Positions 1 to 8,429 of a stretch of DNA of 64,000 bases are shown here, piece after piece. The notes below the pieces were generated by a model. It was not told the origin of the DNA. It was given only the letters and a program-made list of their open reading frames with translations, and made no database searches. The DNA lies in NCBI GenBank assembly GCA_024103355.1, contig JAGFIU010000048.1:1-64000 (forward strand), written 5' to 3'. A program made the translations under genes and the position numbers. Numbering within the stretch: the stretch's first letter is position 1; every line of letters starts with the position of its first letter. The stretch is from Bacteroidota bacterium. GTDB taxonomy: Bacteria; Bacteroidota; Bacteroidia; NS11-12g; UBA955.

Positions 1-1600
1 TGGGATTGAAACCTATGATCAAGCGGAAGCTTTTTTTGTTCCTAAATTATCTCAACTACATGACCCTTTTCTTATGAAGGACATGAAAGTGGCTGTGGAT
101 AGAATTGAATCAGCACTAAACAATGATGAAAAAGTACTTGTGTATGGTGATTATGATGTTGATGGAACTACTTCTGTTGCCACAGTTTACTCGTTTTTAA
201 GGGAACTATGGGAGCCTGACAAGATAGATTATTACATTCCTGATCGCTACAAAGAAGGATATGGAATTTCTAAAATGGGTATTGATTGGGCTAAAGAAAA
301 TCACTTTTCGCTTATTATCGCCTTGGATTGCGGAACCCGAAGTATAGAGTTGATTGCTTATGCCAAAACACTTGGAATAGATTTCATAGTGTGTGACCAC
401 CACTTGCCCGGAGAAGTTTTACCCGATGCGGTTGCTCTCCTTAACCCCAAACAGAAAGAATGTACTTATCCCTATAAGGAACTGTCCGGTTGTGGAATTG
501 GGTTTAAGCTGATACAAGCTGTTGCAAAAAGGCATGATTTGCATGAATCTAGAGTCTTCCAATATTTGGACTTGGTTGCGGTGAGTATTGCCAGTGATAT
601 TGTCGATATGATGGGTGAAAACAGGGTTTTGATGTATCTTGGATTAGAAAAACTGAACAAGAACCCTTGTGTAGGCATTCAAGCACTCATGCAAAGTTAT
701 GCTATCAAAGAACAATATGAAGTTGGGGATATAGTATTTGGGTTAGGACCCAGAATCAATGCTTCCGGAAGAATATCAGATGCGAAAGATTCTGTAAAGT
801 TATTAATTGAAAAAGATTTTCATCAAGCTACCAAAGCTGCAAAGGTGCTGAATGAGCATAATGCCGAAAGAAAAGACAGAGATACTGAAATTACCCAAGA
901 AGCTCTTGATTTGCTGCAAAATAATAATTTATTTTTGTCCAAAAGTTCGACTGTACTCTATGGAGAACAGTGGCATAAAGGTGTAATAGGGATTGTGGCG
1001 AGCCGATTGATTGAATATCACTATAAGCCCACCATCGTTTTTAGTGAAAATGATGGACTGCTCACAGGCTCAGCACGTTCAGTCAAAGAATTTGATATTC
1101 ATGAGGCTATTGCTGCTTGTAGTGAATATGTATTGCAATACGGAGGACATAAGTATGCCGCAGGATTGAGTATTAGAAAAGAAAATTTTGAAGACTTTGC
1201 ACTCAAATTTGAAGAAGTAGTTAAAAATACAATCTCTGAAGAGGCCGTTCATCCATCTATTGAATATGATACAGAACTTAATTTTTCAGATATAGATGAA
1301 AAATTTATGAGATTGTTGGAAAGATTCAAGCCTTTCGGACCCGGTAATATGACTCCTGTTTTTAGAACAAATCAAATCTACGATACAGGAAGTTCAAGAG
1401 TACTAAAAGATAAGCATATTAGAATAGTAGGCAAACAAGATGGTGTCACAATGGATGGAATTGGATTTAATATGGTAGATAATTTTGCTATAATTAACAA
1501 CCAAAAATGCTTTGATTCGTGTTATTCTTTGGAGTGGAATAGATTTAACAATAAAGTGAACATTCAGTTGAAGATAAGAGATATAAAATCATGCGATTAA
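1..1600 (+). CDS. recJ: Single-stranded-DNA-specific exonuclease RecJ (5' end outside window)
   Basis: RecJ degrades single-stranded DNA 5' to 3' in recombination and mismatch repair. The reading frame is open from base 2, so the gene starts before the window; the first in-frame ATG at 74 is internal, because the residues before it already read as RecJ ([16 protein letters not shown]). Counting from that ATG, the DHH-phosphoesterase motifs are DYDVDG (26-31), DCGTRS (85-90), CDHH (107-110) and GRIS (232-235), and the DHHA1 motif GGHKYAAG is at 357-364. About 532 residues are visible; the family usually has about 570, so only a few dozen are missing. The last 10 bases overlap lptB, which suggests translational coupling. 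Confidence 0.96.
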   Translation, partial: GIETYDQAEAFFVPKLSQLHDPFLMKDMKVAVDRIESALNNDEKVLVYGDYDVDGTTSVATVYSFLRELWEPDKIDYYIPDRYKEGYGISKMGIDWAKENHFSLIIALDCGTRSIELIAYAKTLGIDFIVCDHHLPGEVLPDAVALLNPKQKECTYPYKELSGCGIGFKLIQAVAKRHDLHESRVFQYLDLVAVSIASDIVDMMGENRVLMYLGLEKLNKNPCVGIQALMQSYAIKEQYEVGDIVFGLGPRINASGRISDAKDSVKLLIEKDFHQATKAAKVLNEHNAERKDRDTEITQEALDLLQNNNLFLSKSSTVLYGEQWHKGVIGIVASRLIEYHYKPTIVFSENDGLLTGSARSVKEFDIHEAIAACSEYVLQYGGHKYAAGLSIRKENFEDFALKFEEVVKNTISEEAVHPSIEYDTELNFSDIDEKFMRLLERFKPFGPGNMTPVFRTNQIYDTGSSRVLKDKHIRIVGKQDGVTMDGIGFNMVDNFAIINNQKCFDSCYSLEWNRFNNKVNIQLKIRDIKSCD

Positions 1601-2352
1601 GAGCCGAGAACCTTATAAAAACATATAAAAAACGCACAGTGGTTAACCATGTTTCTGTTGAGGTTAATCAGGGTGAAATCGTTGGGTTGCTTGGCCCTAA
1701 CGGTGCGGGAAAAACAACCACGTTTTATATGGTTGTAGGATTGGTTAAAGCGGATGACGGAAAAGTATTCTTAGATGAAAAAGATATAACCAAACTCCCT
1801 ATGTATAAAAGAGCGCAAATGGGAATTGGGTATTTGCCTCAAGAAGCTTCTGTTTTTAGAAAATTAACAGTGGAAGATAATATCAAAGCAATTCTTGAAA
1901 TGCGCAAACTGACAAAGGAAGAACAGAATGATAAGTTGGAGTCTTTGTTGACTGAATTTAGTTTGCAAAAAGTACGAAAAAATCTCGGAATGGTTTTGTC
2001 CGGAGGCGAAAGACGAAGAACTGAAATTGCACGCGCTCTTGCTTCTGAACCTAAATTCATCCTTTTGGATGAACCCTTTGCAGGTGTTGACCCCATTGCT
2101 GTTGAGGATATTCAAGGTATTGTCGCAAGTTTGAAGACAAAAAATATCGGAATCCTAATCACAGACCATAATGTTCAAGAAACACTGAGCATTACGGATA
2201 GAGCTTATTTGCTTTTTGAAGGAAAACTTCTTAAACAAGGAACTGCGGAAGACTTAGCTCATGATGAGTTAGTTCGTAAAGTCTATTTGGGAAAAAACTT
2301 TGAACTCAAACGCAAAGATTTCTCTAATTTTAGAACAAACACAGAGCAATAA
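1591..2352 (+). CDS. lptB: LPS export ABC transporter ATPase LptB
   Basis: Cytoplasmic ATPase that powers lipopolysaccharide extraction from the inner membrane with LptF and LptG, neither of which is in the window. Walker A is GPNGAGKT (35-42), the Q-loop is YLPQE (81-85), the signature is LSGGE (136-140), and Walker B runs into the D-loop as [11 protein letters not shown] (158-168). The spacing [15 protein letters not shown] and the length of 253 residues fit LptB (about 240) rather than a generic importer ATPase. The start overlaps the end of recJ, and the next gene begins 5 bases after the stop, so the three probably form one transcript. Confidence 0.93.
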   Translation: MRLRAENLIKTYKKRTVVNHVSVEVNQGEIVGLLGPNGAGKTTTFYMVVGLVKADDGKVFLDEKDITKLPMYKRAQMGIGYLPQEASVFRKLTVEDNIKAILEMRKLTKEEQNDKLESLLTEFSLQKVRKNLGMVLSGGERRRTEIARALASEPKFILLDEPFAGVDPIAVEDIQGIVASLKTKNIGILITDHNVQETLSITDRAYLLFEGKLLKQGTAEDLAHDELVRKVYLGKNFELKRKDFSNFRTNTEQ

Positions 2353-2357
2353 ATTCT

Positions 2358-2813
2358 ATGTTAAATATTGACTTTAAAAGGCTTCTTTTTACACAAGTCA
2401 AGCAATTACTTTTAGAAAGAATAGAACAATTTAAGCAGATGCTGTTTGTTTTAGATGAAGCAAACCAAGGTGAAGAAAAAAGTTCAAGCGGAGATAAATA
2501 TGAAACCGGTATTGAGATGATAAAACAAGAGCAAAACAAGATTGGGACACAAATTGCTGAAACTATGAAGATGCTTGATATGTTTATTCGATTAAGCACC
2601 TCAGCAAGTCCTGTAATTTCCAATGGTTCTCTTGTGAGAGCCAATGACAAACTCTTTTTTATTTCGATTCCCTTAGGGAAGATTGCAATTAAAAATCAAG
2701 AAATTATCTGTATTTCAGGGGTTTCTCCTATTGCGCAAATGATGAAAGGGAAGCAGGTCGGAGATTCTTTTGTGATGAATGAGAATAAATTTACAATTTT
2801 GGACGTGATTTGA
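2358..2813 (+). CDS. GreA/GreB-like transcription factor-related protein
   Basis: A 151-residue protein with a charged N-terminal helical half and a C-terminal beta-rich half ending in VGDSFVMNENKFTILDVI, which resembles the FKBP-like C-terminal domain of GreA/GreB. The conserved stretch SSSGDKYETG sits at about residues 38-47. I recall Bacteroidota homologues of this size, some mislabelled as 3-oxoacyl-ACP synthase. The sequence lacks the full GreA coiled-coil length, so RNA-cleavage stimulation should not be assumed; it could be a Gre-like factor binding the RNA polymerase secondary channel. It lies 5 bases after lptB and converges on the TonB receptor gene. Confidence 0.7.
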   Translation: MLNIDFKRLLFTQVKQLLLERIEQFKQMLFVLDEANQGEEKSSSGDKYETGIEMIKQEQNKIGTQIAETMKMLDMFIRLSTSASPVISNGSLVRANDKLFFISIPLGKIAIKNQEIICISGVSPIAQMMKGKQVGDSFVMNENKFTILDVI

Positions 2814-2827
2814 TTGCTAAATCGCGG

Positions 2828-4888
2828 TTACCAAGTCCATATCAGGTTAATATAAAAATTTCTCCCCGGTCTTGGAATTCGGTTCCAATCGGAAAAAGTG
2901 GTGTAATAGGTGTCGAAGATATTTTCAACTCCTGCTTTAATATTTAGTGATTGTCTTTTTAGTTGAAAATTCTTGGAAACAGCCAAATCAAATAGAGTAT
3001 AAGGTTTTACAAACGTTTCGCCAAAGTAAGGATTGTAAGCTGTATTCCCGTCTGCACCGGTGATTTTGGCCTCTATATTGAAAGATTTTGAGGTATATCG
3101 TATTTCACTTGAATAAGTCAACGGTTGAATCAAAGGAAGATTGCCAATTTGTGCGCCTTTGCCTTTGCGATAGCTTAACCCTGCTGACCATATCCAACGC
3201 TTGTGAATTTGATATGACATTTCTAAGGCAGTATTCAACAATTGTGCGCTGCTCAACTGTTTGTAAACCCTAATACCATCGGCAACAATGGTCATGGGTG
3301 CAATACCGGTGTCAGGCAATCCTATAATATAATCTTTGATATAAAAGAATGAAGCACTGACTTTTGCAGAGAATCTGGAGTTTTTGAAATTGATTTTCCC
3401 ATTCAAATTACCCGAACTTTCGCTTTTCATTTCCGGATTTCCAATATAGTCGTATTTGTCAAAACTATTGAACAAATAGAAACCATATCCTTCTGAAACA
3501 CTTGGTGCACGCTCCCCGTATTCTGCGCCTAATGTAAAGTCAAATTTGTTTATTTCATAAATTACAATGCCTGAAAACCGCTTTAAAATTCGGTTTTTTG
3601 AATTGCTAAGATTTGGATAGAATATTTTTAAGCTATTTAAACCCAGCTCACTGTCAATCTTGTTGTTGTGAAAAGCTATTCCGGTGTTCAACATTAGTTT
3701 CAGCCTATTGGAAACAGAAAAAAAGTCTTCTAAAGACAAATCAACATAATTGGTTTTTATGTCAGGCCAAGTCAACATAAACATCGGAGGATTTGAAGTG
3801 TTTGATGGGTACATTGTCATGTTTGCAAGGGATGTGTTTTGGTGACCGCTTAAGGTAGTTTTCCAAAAATGTCTTTGATATTTACCTTGCACAAATGAAT
3901 AAAAACCGGATGTCTTGCTCCAACCCGGCATGTCCATTCGGATTGGCACATCCGAGCGTTTGGAATCATCCATTACATGTTTAACATCGTTATAATATAT
4001 TTTTGTTTTCCATAATCCAATCATCGGTGATACATGATGGCGTATGTATTCTAAAGAACCTATCAATGCTCTTGCCAAAGAAACGTCCATGGGCAATGCA
4101 GGATAGCCGATGTCGGTCGCTAAATCATAGATAATGGAAGCTTCGATTTGACTGTGTTCATTGATTTTGTAACCCACAATTGCAGAGGTATTGTATTTGG
4201 TGAACTGAGAGTTTTGAATCTCTTGATTGTGTCCCGCTTTGTAATTCCCGGCATTTCTGAATGTGAAATCAATATCAGAAAAAAACTTAGGATGTGAATA
4301 TGAAATGCCGGTTCCAATAATTTTATGCAGGTTGTTTGTTTCAATGCCCGAAAATGCACTGCCACCTAATTTTTTTTCTCCAAAACTACCTTTTCTTCTA
4401 ACCAAATCCAAGCTGCCGGCTATGGAAGAGCCGCCAAAAGAGCCGGATTGCCCGTTATGGATGGATGCTTTGGACAAGTTTGTAATTTCAACATAAGAAG
4501 TTACCGGATCCATTTTGTCTGTGCATGCACCATAAATACGCATTCCGTCAATTGTTATAACACTTCGTTCTGAACTCATACCATTGAGAAATGGTTCCCA
4601 TGCATAGGAACCTCTGCGAATCATATTGATTGATTGGTTGCTCTCAAGATATCCGTCTATTCCTGAAAGCGGCTTGTTGGATTGATCCTTAGTATTTTTT
4701 GAGGTATTGATTTGAACTTCATCCAATAGCTGATTTTGAATGGAGTCTTTGCTGTTGTTCTGACCAAAAGAAGAAAATGAAAAAATAAGGATAAACAAGG
4801 TAATGAAAAATCCTTTCTGATTTTGAATCAATAAAATCAAGGGGATATGCCATTGGCAAAAAGTGTCTATTTGTTTTTTCTGACTCAT
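2828..4888 (-). CDS. TonB-dependent receptor, copper type (OprC/NosA-like)
   Basis: Outer-membrane 22-strand barrel receptor of 686 residues. A signal peptide is visible (KGFFITLFILIFSFSSFGQ, about 26-43), then a plug domain with IDGMRIYGACTDKMDPVTSY (about 113-132). That Cys/Met-Asp-Pro plug signature is the one seen in the OprC/NosA copper receptor family. The barrel ends in an aromatic strand (FYINLIWTW). An in-frame TTG lies 12 bases upstream, but the ATG at 4888 is the better start. There is no carboxypeptidase-like N-terminal domain, so it is not a SusC protein. It is the last gene of a three-gene minus-strand operon whose middle product is a Met/His/Cys-rich lipoprotein, which supports copper as the ligand. 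Confidence 0.85.
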   Translation of the reverse strand: MSQKKQIDTFCQWHIPLILLIQNQKGFFITLFILIFSFSSFGQNNSKDSIQNQLLDEVQINTSKNTKDQSNKPLSGIDGYLESNQSINMIRRGSYAWEPFLNGMSSERSVITIDGMRIYGACTDKMDPVTSYVEITNLSKASIHNGQSGSFGGSSIAGSLDLVRRKGSFGEKKLGGSAFSGIETNNLHKIIGTGISYSHPKFFSDIDFTFRNAGNYKAGHNQEIQNSQFTKYNTSAIVGYKINEHSQIEASIIYDLATDIGYPALPMDVSLARALIGSLEYIRHHVSPMIGLWKTKIYYNDVKHVMDDSKRSDVPIRMDMPGWSKTSGFYSFVQGKYQRHFWKTTLSGHQNTSLANMTMYPSNTSNPPMFMLTWPDIKTNYVDLSLEDFFSVSNRLKLMLNTGIAFHNNKIDSELGLNSLKIFYPNLSNSKNRILKRFSGIVIYEINKFDFTLGAEYGERAPSVSEGYGFYLFNSFDKYDYIGNPEMKSESSGNLNGKINFKNSRFSAKVSASFFYIKDYIIGLPDTGIAPMTIVADGIRVYKQLSSAQLLNTALEMSYQIHKRWIWSAGLSYRKGKGAQIGNLPLIQPLTYSSEIRYTSKSFNIEAKITGADGNTAYNPYFGETFVKPYTLFDLAVSKNFQLKRQSLNIKAGVENIFDTYYTTFSDWNRIPRPGRNFYINLIWTW

Positions 4889-4937
4889 CCTATATACCAA
4901 TGTTATATCCCCTTATGTTAAATTGTGTTATTATATC

Positions 4938-5813
4938 TTAGTTAAAAACAAGTTCAAAGAAGATGCTGCTGCTTTTCACAGTGCCTTCAATTTTCTCTCC
5001 TTTGATAACGTTATTGTCCGCATCTTCTATGATAAGATTAATTTTCCAATAACCTGACATTGTAAAATTTACCTTTCCGGCATACTCACCCGAGCAACAA
5101 TCGCCTATAAGGGCTGTATTGTTAGGAGAAGTATGGTTGCCCATATCAGGCATACGCGGATCTATTTTGATGGTATATCCTCCAACCGGTTCAAAAGTGT
5201 TCATGTCTTTCATTTTATACAAAACAGCTTTCATATCATTTATTCCGATTTTGGGATTCACAGGCTCTGTCATCGCAACAACATATTTAACACTATCACT
5301 ACCCATAAATGAACTGTATGTTTTCTTTGAAGTTTGTTCTACCACAACTTTTCCGCTCATATTATATTCAACACCGTCAATGGTATAATTGAATGTAAGT
5401 TCCCAATATTCCATGTCATTACTTGCCATTTGGAACACAATGCCTGCCATGTAGGTAGCCGAGGTTCCTTGTTTTTTTGAAATTGATGAGATTGGGCATG
5501 AGTGTGACATTCCGGTCATGTGCATCATTGGCAGAATCTTTACTGTTGCATTTTGCTGAAGATTTCCATCTTTAGATTTTATTTGAAAATAAATATTGTT
5601 GTATCCGGTTTGAAGTTTCCCGTTGCTTGTATAAAGATTGATTGTATGCTTATCATTATTAAAAGTAGTGTTGAGTATTAATCCTTCTACTTCATTTTTT
5701 GGTTCGGGCAAGGGTTTTTCCTCTATTGTTTCTTTTTTACAAGAGCTTAGTAATATAGATGCACTCATGAAGATAATCATTGAGTTCAGCATCATTGATT
5801 TGATTGATTTCAT
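4938..5813 (-). CDS. Met/His/Cys-rich lipoprotein, probable copper-binding partner of the TonB receptor
   Basis: A 291-residue lipoprotein: the signal peptide ends in LLSSC with Cys25 as the lipidated residue, followed by KK. Two similar beta-sandwich halves are visible, resembling YtkA/FixH-like domains. The first carries ILPMMHMTGMSHSCP (about 92-106), a dense Met/His/Cys cluster. The second has DPRMPDMGNHTSP and GDCCSGEYAGK. Such clusters are typical of periplasmic Cu(I)/Cu(II) sites, but no family assignment is certain. The gene lies 49 bases before the copper-type receptor on the same strand, so it may pass copper to or from the receptor. Direct metal binding is an inference. Confidence 0.75.
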   Translation of the reverse strand: MKSIKSMMLNSMIIFMSASILLSSCKKETIEEKPLPEPKNEVEGLILNTTFNNDKHTINLYTSNGKLQTGYNNIYFQIKSKDGNLQQNATVKILPMMHMTGMSHSCPISSISKKQGTSATYMAGIVFQMASNDMEYWELTFNYTIDGVEYNMSGKVVVEQTSKKTYSSFMGSDSVKYVVAMTEPVNPKIGINDMKAVLYKMKDMNTFEPVGGYTIKIDPRMPDMGNHTSPNNTALIGDCCSGEYAGKVNFTMSGYWKINLIIEDADNNVIKGEKIEGTVKSSSIFFELVFN

Positions 5814-5971
5814 TTCTTAATTTTTTTTGTTTTAATTTTTTTCTAAAATGTGCTTCTAATAAGCAGGCACACGACATCATTATTTGTTGTATAGCAACTT
5901 ATTTGATTAGACACTAAATACCTGCACACTTTATTAAAAGGTATTTTGTGCCGGATTTTATAAAATATAAA
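5814..5971. other. Gap inside the copper operon with small inverted repeats
   Basis: This 158-base AT-rich gap separates the small membrane protein gene from the lipoprotein gene. It contains GTTG-N5-CAAC (5886-5898) and AAATACC-N17-GGTATTT (5916-5946). No good TAnnTTTG box faces the lipoprotein gene, so that gene probably depends on the promoter at 6369-6399. The repeats could be a weak attenuator or operator, but they are short. Confidence 0.3.
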
Positions 5972-6352
5972 TTAAGAAATTCGTGGAGGATGAAACACAG
6001 AGAATTTGATTTCAGTACATATTCCTATGCAATCAGGAATAGAGAGCGTTTGCGAATCAGAATCGTTTTGTAGCTCAAACAAAGACAAAAAGTTGAAATT
6101 ATCTGAAAATAATTGTATTTCTCTCACTTTCAGGTCAGGGAATTGTTGTTCTTGCTGCTTCTCATTTTCTTTAAGTTCATGATTCAGATAGCATTTCCCG
6201 TCACAATCAGAATCCTTATTCAATCTGTTTTCGCATAAAGTTTTGGCTATATACTCCCTTTGAATATAGAATGAAGCGATAATCCATATCTGTGAAGTGC
6301 TTTGAAGTACTACACTAATAATTAGAAGATATGTCAGAAAGTATCTTTTCAC
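5972..6352 (-). CDS. Small membrane protein with CENR...CDGKCYL Cys motif
   Basis: A 126-residue protein with one N-terminal hydrophobic segment (about 4-28) followed by AKTLCENRLNKDSDCDGKCY (about 36-55), a Cys-rich loop that would lie outside the cytoplasmic membrane. The C-terminus ends FHPPRIS. I recall similar small Bacteroidota proteins beside metal-handling genes, but they have no established function. It is the first gene of the operon and has the best promoter of the three. The three Cys in a CxnCxxxC arrangement could bind copper or form a redox pair. It has no similarity I can name to a known copper chaperone. Confidence 0.7.
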   Translation of the reverse strand: MKRYFLTYLLIISVVLQSTSQIWIIASFYIQREYIAKTLCENRLNKDSDCDGKCYLNHELKENEKQQEQQFPDLKVREIQLFSDNFNFLSLFELQNDSDSQTLSIPDCIGICTEIKFSVFHPPRIS

Positions 6353-6368
6353 TTCATTATTTCGGCAA

Positions 6369-6399
6369 CAAATTTAAATTTCGTTTTTTGTATAATCAA
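6369..6399 (-). promoter_or_regulatory. Full Bacteroidota-type promoter of the copper operon
   Basis: Read on the minus strand this is TTG (6399-6397), 20 bases, then TAAATTTG (6376-6369), matching the TTG-N17-23-TAnnTTTG consensus. The start codon of the small membrane protein is at 6352, so the leader would be only about 10 bases. Confidence 0.65.
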
Positions 6400-6501
6400 T
6401 GATATTTATCAGGGTTATAAAGCGCATGAAAGGTTACAATCTCGAATAAAAAATTACTTGTGTATTCGTTAAATAAAATGCAAACCTTGTGCTTCACGTC
6501 T

Positions 6502-6509
6502 TATTTTTG
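6502..6509 (+). promoter_or_regulatory. -7 box TATTTTTG of the FAD oxidoreductase gene
   Basis: A perfect TAnnTTTG followed by C, with 9 bases between the box and the ATG at 6519. No clear TTG -33 element is seen. It lies inside a GTG-started extension of the reading frame, which argues against that longer start. The transcript would have almost no leader. Confidence 0.5.
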
Positions 6510-6518
6510 CACACATAC

Positions 6519-7526
6519 ATGAAAGAAAAGGTTTTGGTGGTAGGTCAAGGTTTGACCGGCTCGGTCTTAGCGCTTCAGCTTAGGGAAAGAGGACATCAGG
6601 TATGGATTGTAGATGAAGACAGAGAATATACCTCGAGCAAAGTTGCTGCGGGATTATTTAACCCTTTGGTTGTAGGTAGGCTCAAAATCACATGGAATGC
6701 AGAAGAACTCTTTGCACATTTCAACGACTTTTATACCAAAATTGAGAAGATTTTAGATACTTCGTTTTTTCATCCTATGCCTTTGTTGCATTTGTGTAAA
6801 GATATTGAGGAGCAAAATGATTGGGATGTTTTAGCAGGAACTGACAAAACAGCAAAATGGGCAGAACCGTATTTTGGAGCAATTCCTTCCTATATTCATT
6901 CCACATTTGGATGTTTTTTAGTAAAGAAAACCGGATGGGTGGACTTACTTCTTTTTCTTGGTAAATTCAAAAATTTGATGATTTCTGAAAGCAGGTATAT
7001 TGTTGATTCACCAATGATTGGTAAAGATATAACTTCAGAAAATGATGGTTTTCTATATAGAAACATGAAGTTTGACCGGGTATTTTTATGCAGAGGAGAG
7101 TTTGAAAGGGAACAACCGGATTTTGCCCATCTTCCATACAATCCAGTAAAAGGACAACTTTTCAATATTGAAACTGATTTTGACTTAGAGCCAACAATTT
7201 TTCATAAACAAGTTTTTATGTTACCAACGGGAAAAAGAACCGCAATCGTAGGTTCTACTTACACTTGGAACAAGATGGACTATGAAGTAGAATCTAAAGA
7301 CACCGAATTTTTAAAAGAAAGATTAGATGATTTTTTGCTTGGAAATTATAAGATAACTCAAGTGAAAGCGGGTGTTCGCCCTGCATTTCACTACGGCAGA
7401 CCTATGTTTGCTGAGCATAAAGAAATCAAAGAGCTGTATGTGCTCAATGGGATGGGTTCCAAAGGAGTAACCTTAGCACCGTATTTTGCTGAACAACTAC
7501 TGAATTCAATTTATGGTAGGAACTGA
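6519..7526 (+). CDS. FAD-dependent oxidoreductase, DAO family
   Basis: A 335-residue soluble enzyme. The N-terminus is a Rossmann FAD-binding fold: VLVVGQGLTGSVLALQL with the acidic strand end WIVDED (about 31-36). The C-terminal part has GVRPAFHYGRP and NGMGSKGVTLAPYFAE, as in D-amino acid oxidase and MnmC-like oxidases, where the flavin ring and pyrophosphate are held. The substrate cannot be told; amine or amino acid oxidation is likely. The frame is open upstream to a GTG at 6489, but the ATG at 6519 is preferred because a -7 box lies between them. The SDR gene follows after 26 bases. Confidence 0.8.
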   Translation: MKEKVLVVGQGLTGSVLALQLRERGHQVWIVDEDREYTSSKVAAGLFNPLVVGRLKITWNAEELFAHFNDFYTKIEKILDTSFFHPMPLLHLCKDIEEQNDWDVLAGTDKTAKWAEPYFGAIPSYIHSTFGCFLVKKTGWVDLLLFLGKFKNLMISESRYIVDSPMIGKDITSENDGFLYRNMKFDRVFLCRGEFEREQPDFAHLPYNPVKGQLFNIETDFDLEPTIFHKQVFMLPTGKRTAIVGSTYTWNKMDYEVESKDTEFLKERLDDFLLGNYKITQVKAGVRPAFHYGRPMFAEHKEIKELYVLNGMGSKGVTLAPYFAEQLLNSIYGRN

Positions 7527-7552
7527 TTTTTTTAAATAATATTGCAAAACGA

Positions 7553-8356
7553 ATGAATCTCAAGGGTAAGAAGATAGTAATCACAGGTGCATCCTCGGGA
7601 ATCGGACGTGCGTTAGCTGTTGAGGCGGTACAACGTGGCGCAATCGTTAGTGTGGGCTCCAGAAATCAAGATGCTCTTGCAAAACTTTCGAAGCAATGTG
7701 GGGATTCAAATCTGTATTTTGCTGAATTGGATGTTGCAGACAGAAATAGCTGTGAGGAGTTCATTAAATTATCAGCAAAGAAGTTAGGTGGGATAGATGT
7801 ATTGATAAACAATGCTGGAATTAGTATGAGAGCAAATTTTGCTCAATTAGATTTATCGGTAATTGAACATGTGATGCAGGTTAATTTCTTTGGAGCAGTG
7901 TATTGCACACATGCTGCAATGCCATTTTTGTTGCAGTCTAAAGGTTCAGTAGCAGGGGTGAGTTCTGTTGCAGGATTTAACGGACTGCCGGGAAGAACCG
8001 GATATTCAGCTTCAAAATTTGCATTACAAGGATTCTTAGAATCTTTGAGAACCGAGAATTTATATACGGGACTTCATGTGATGATTGCTTGTCCGGGATT
8101 TACTGAATCAAATATTAGAAATACTGCTTTAAATGCAGAGGGTAGAACACAAAATGAATCTCCGCGAGATGAAACCAAAATGATGAGCGCAGAAGAAGTG
8201 GCTGTTAGGATTTTGAATGGAGTTGAAAAAAGAAAAAAAAGACTCATTATGACTACACAAGGAAAACTCAGTTTCTGGTTAAGTAAATTTGCTCCGGGTA
8301 TTTTGAGGAAACTCACATATAATCACATGAAATCAGAACCGGATGCCCCTTTTTGA
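7553..8356 (+). CDS. Short-chain dehydrogenase/reductase
   Basis: A 267-residue classical SDR. The cofactor motif is TGASSGIGRAL (about 11-21), the structural motif is NNAG (about 86-89), the catalytic Ser sits in GVSSVAG, and the active-site pair is YSASK (Tyr and Lys about 151-155). The fold acts in the cytoplasm with NAD(P)H. The C-terminal tail (FWLSKFAPGILRKLTYNHM) resembles SDRs of the DHRS7/YqjQ-like group, often of unknown substrate. It is probably cotranscribed with the preceding flavoenzyme and ends before a strong bidirectional terminator. Confidence 0.87.
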   Translation: MNLKGKKIVITGASSGIGRALAVEAVQRGAIVSVGSRNQDALAKLSKQCGDSNLYFAELDVADRNSCEEFIKLSAKKLGGIDVLINNAGISMRANFAQLDLSVIEHVMQVNFFGAVYCTHAAMPFLLQSKGSVAGVSSVAGFNGLPGRTGYSASKFALQGFLESLRTENLYTGLHVMIACPGFTESNIRNTALNAEGRTQNESPRDETKMMSAEEVAVRILNGVEKRKKRLIMTTQGKLSFWLSKFAPGILRKLTYNHMKSEPDAPF

Positions 8357-8380
8357 TATTGTATTTGAGGTACTATGAAA

Positions 8381-8416
8381 AAAAAAGCTATTTTCAGAAT
8401 CGAAAATAGCTTTTTT
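8381..8416. terminator. Bidirectional terminator between SDR and citrate synthase genes
   Basis: A perfect 15-bp stem: AAAAAAGCTATTTTC (8381-8395), a 6-base loop, and GAAAATAGCTTTTTT (8402-8416). A-tracts on one side and T-tracts on the other make it work for both converging genes. Confidence 0.9.
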
Positions 8417-8429
8417 GAGTGAAAACTGA

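Noticed and set aside
5886-5946. Short inverted repeats in the copper operon gap
   Set aside because: Arms of 4-7 bases in AT-rich DNA are expected by chance; no regulator or conserved copies to support an operator.
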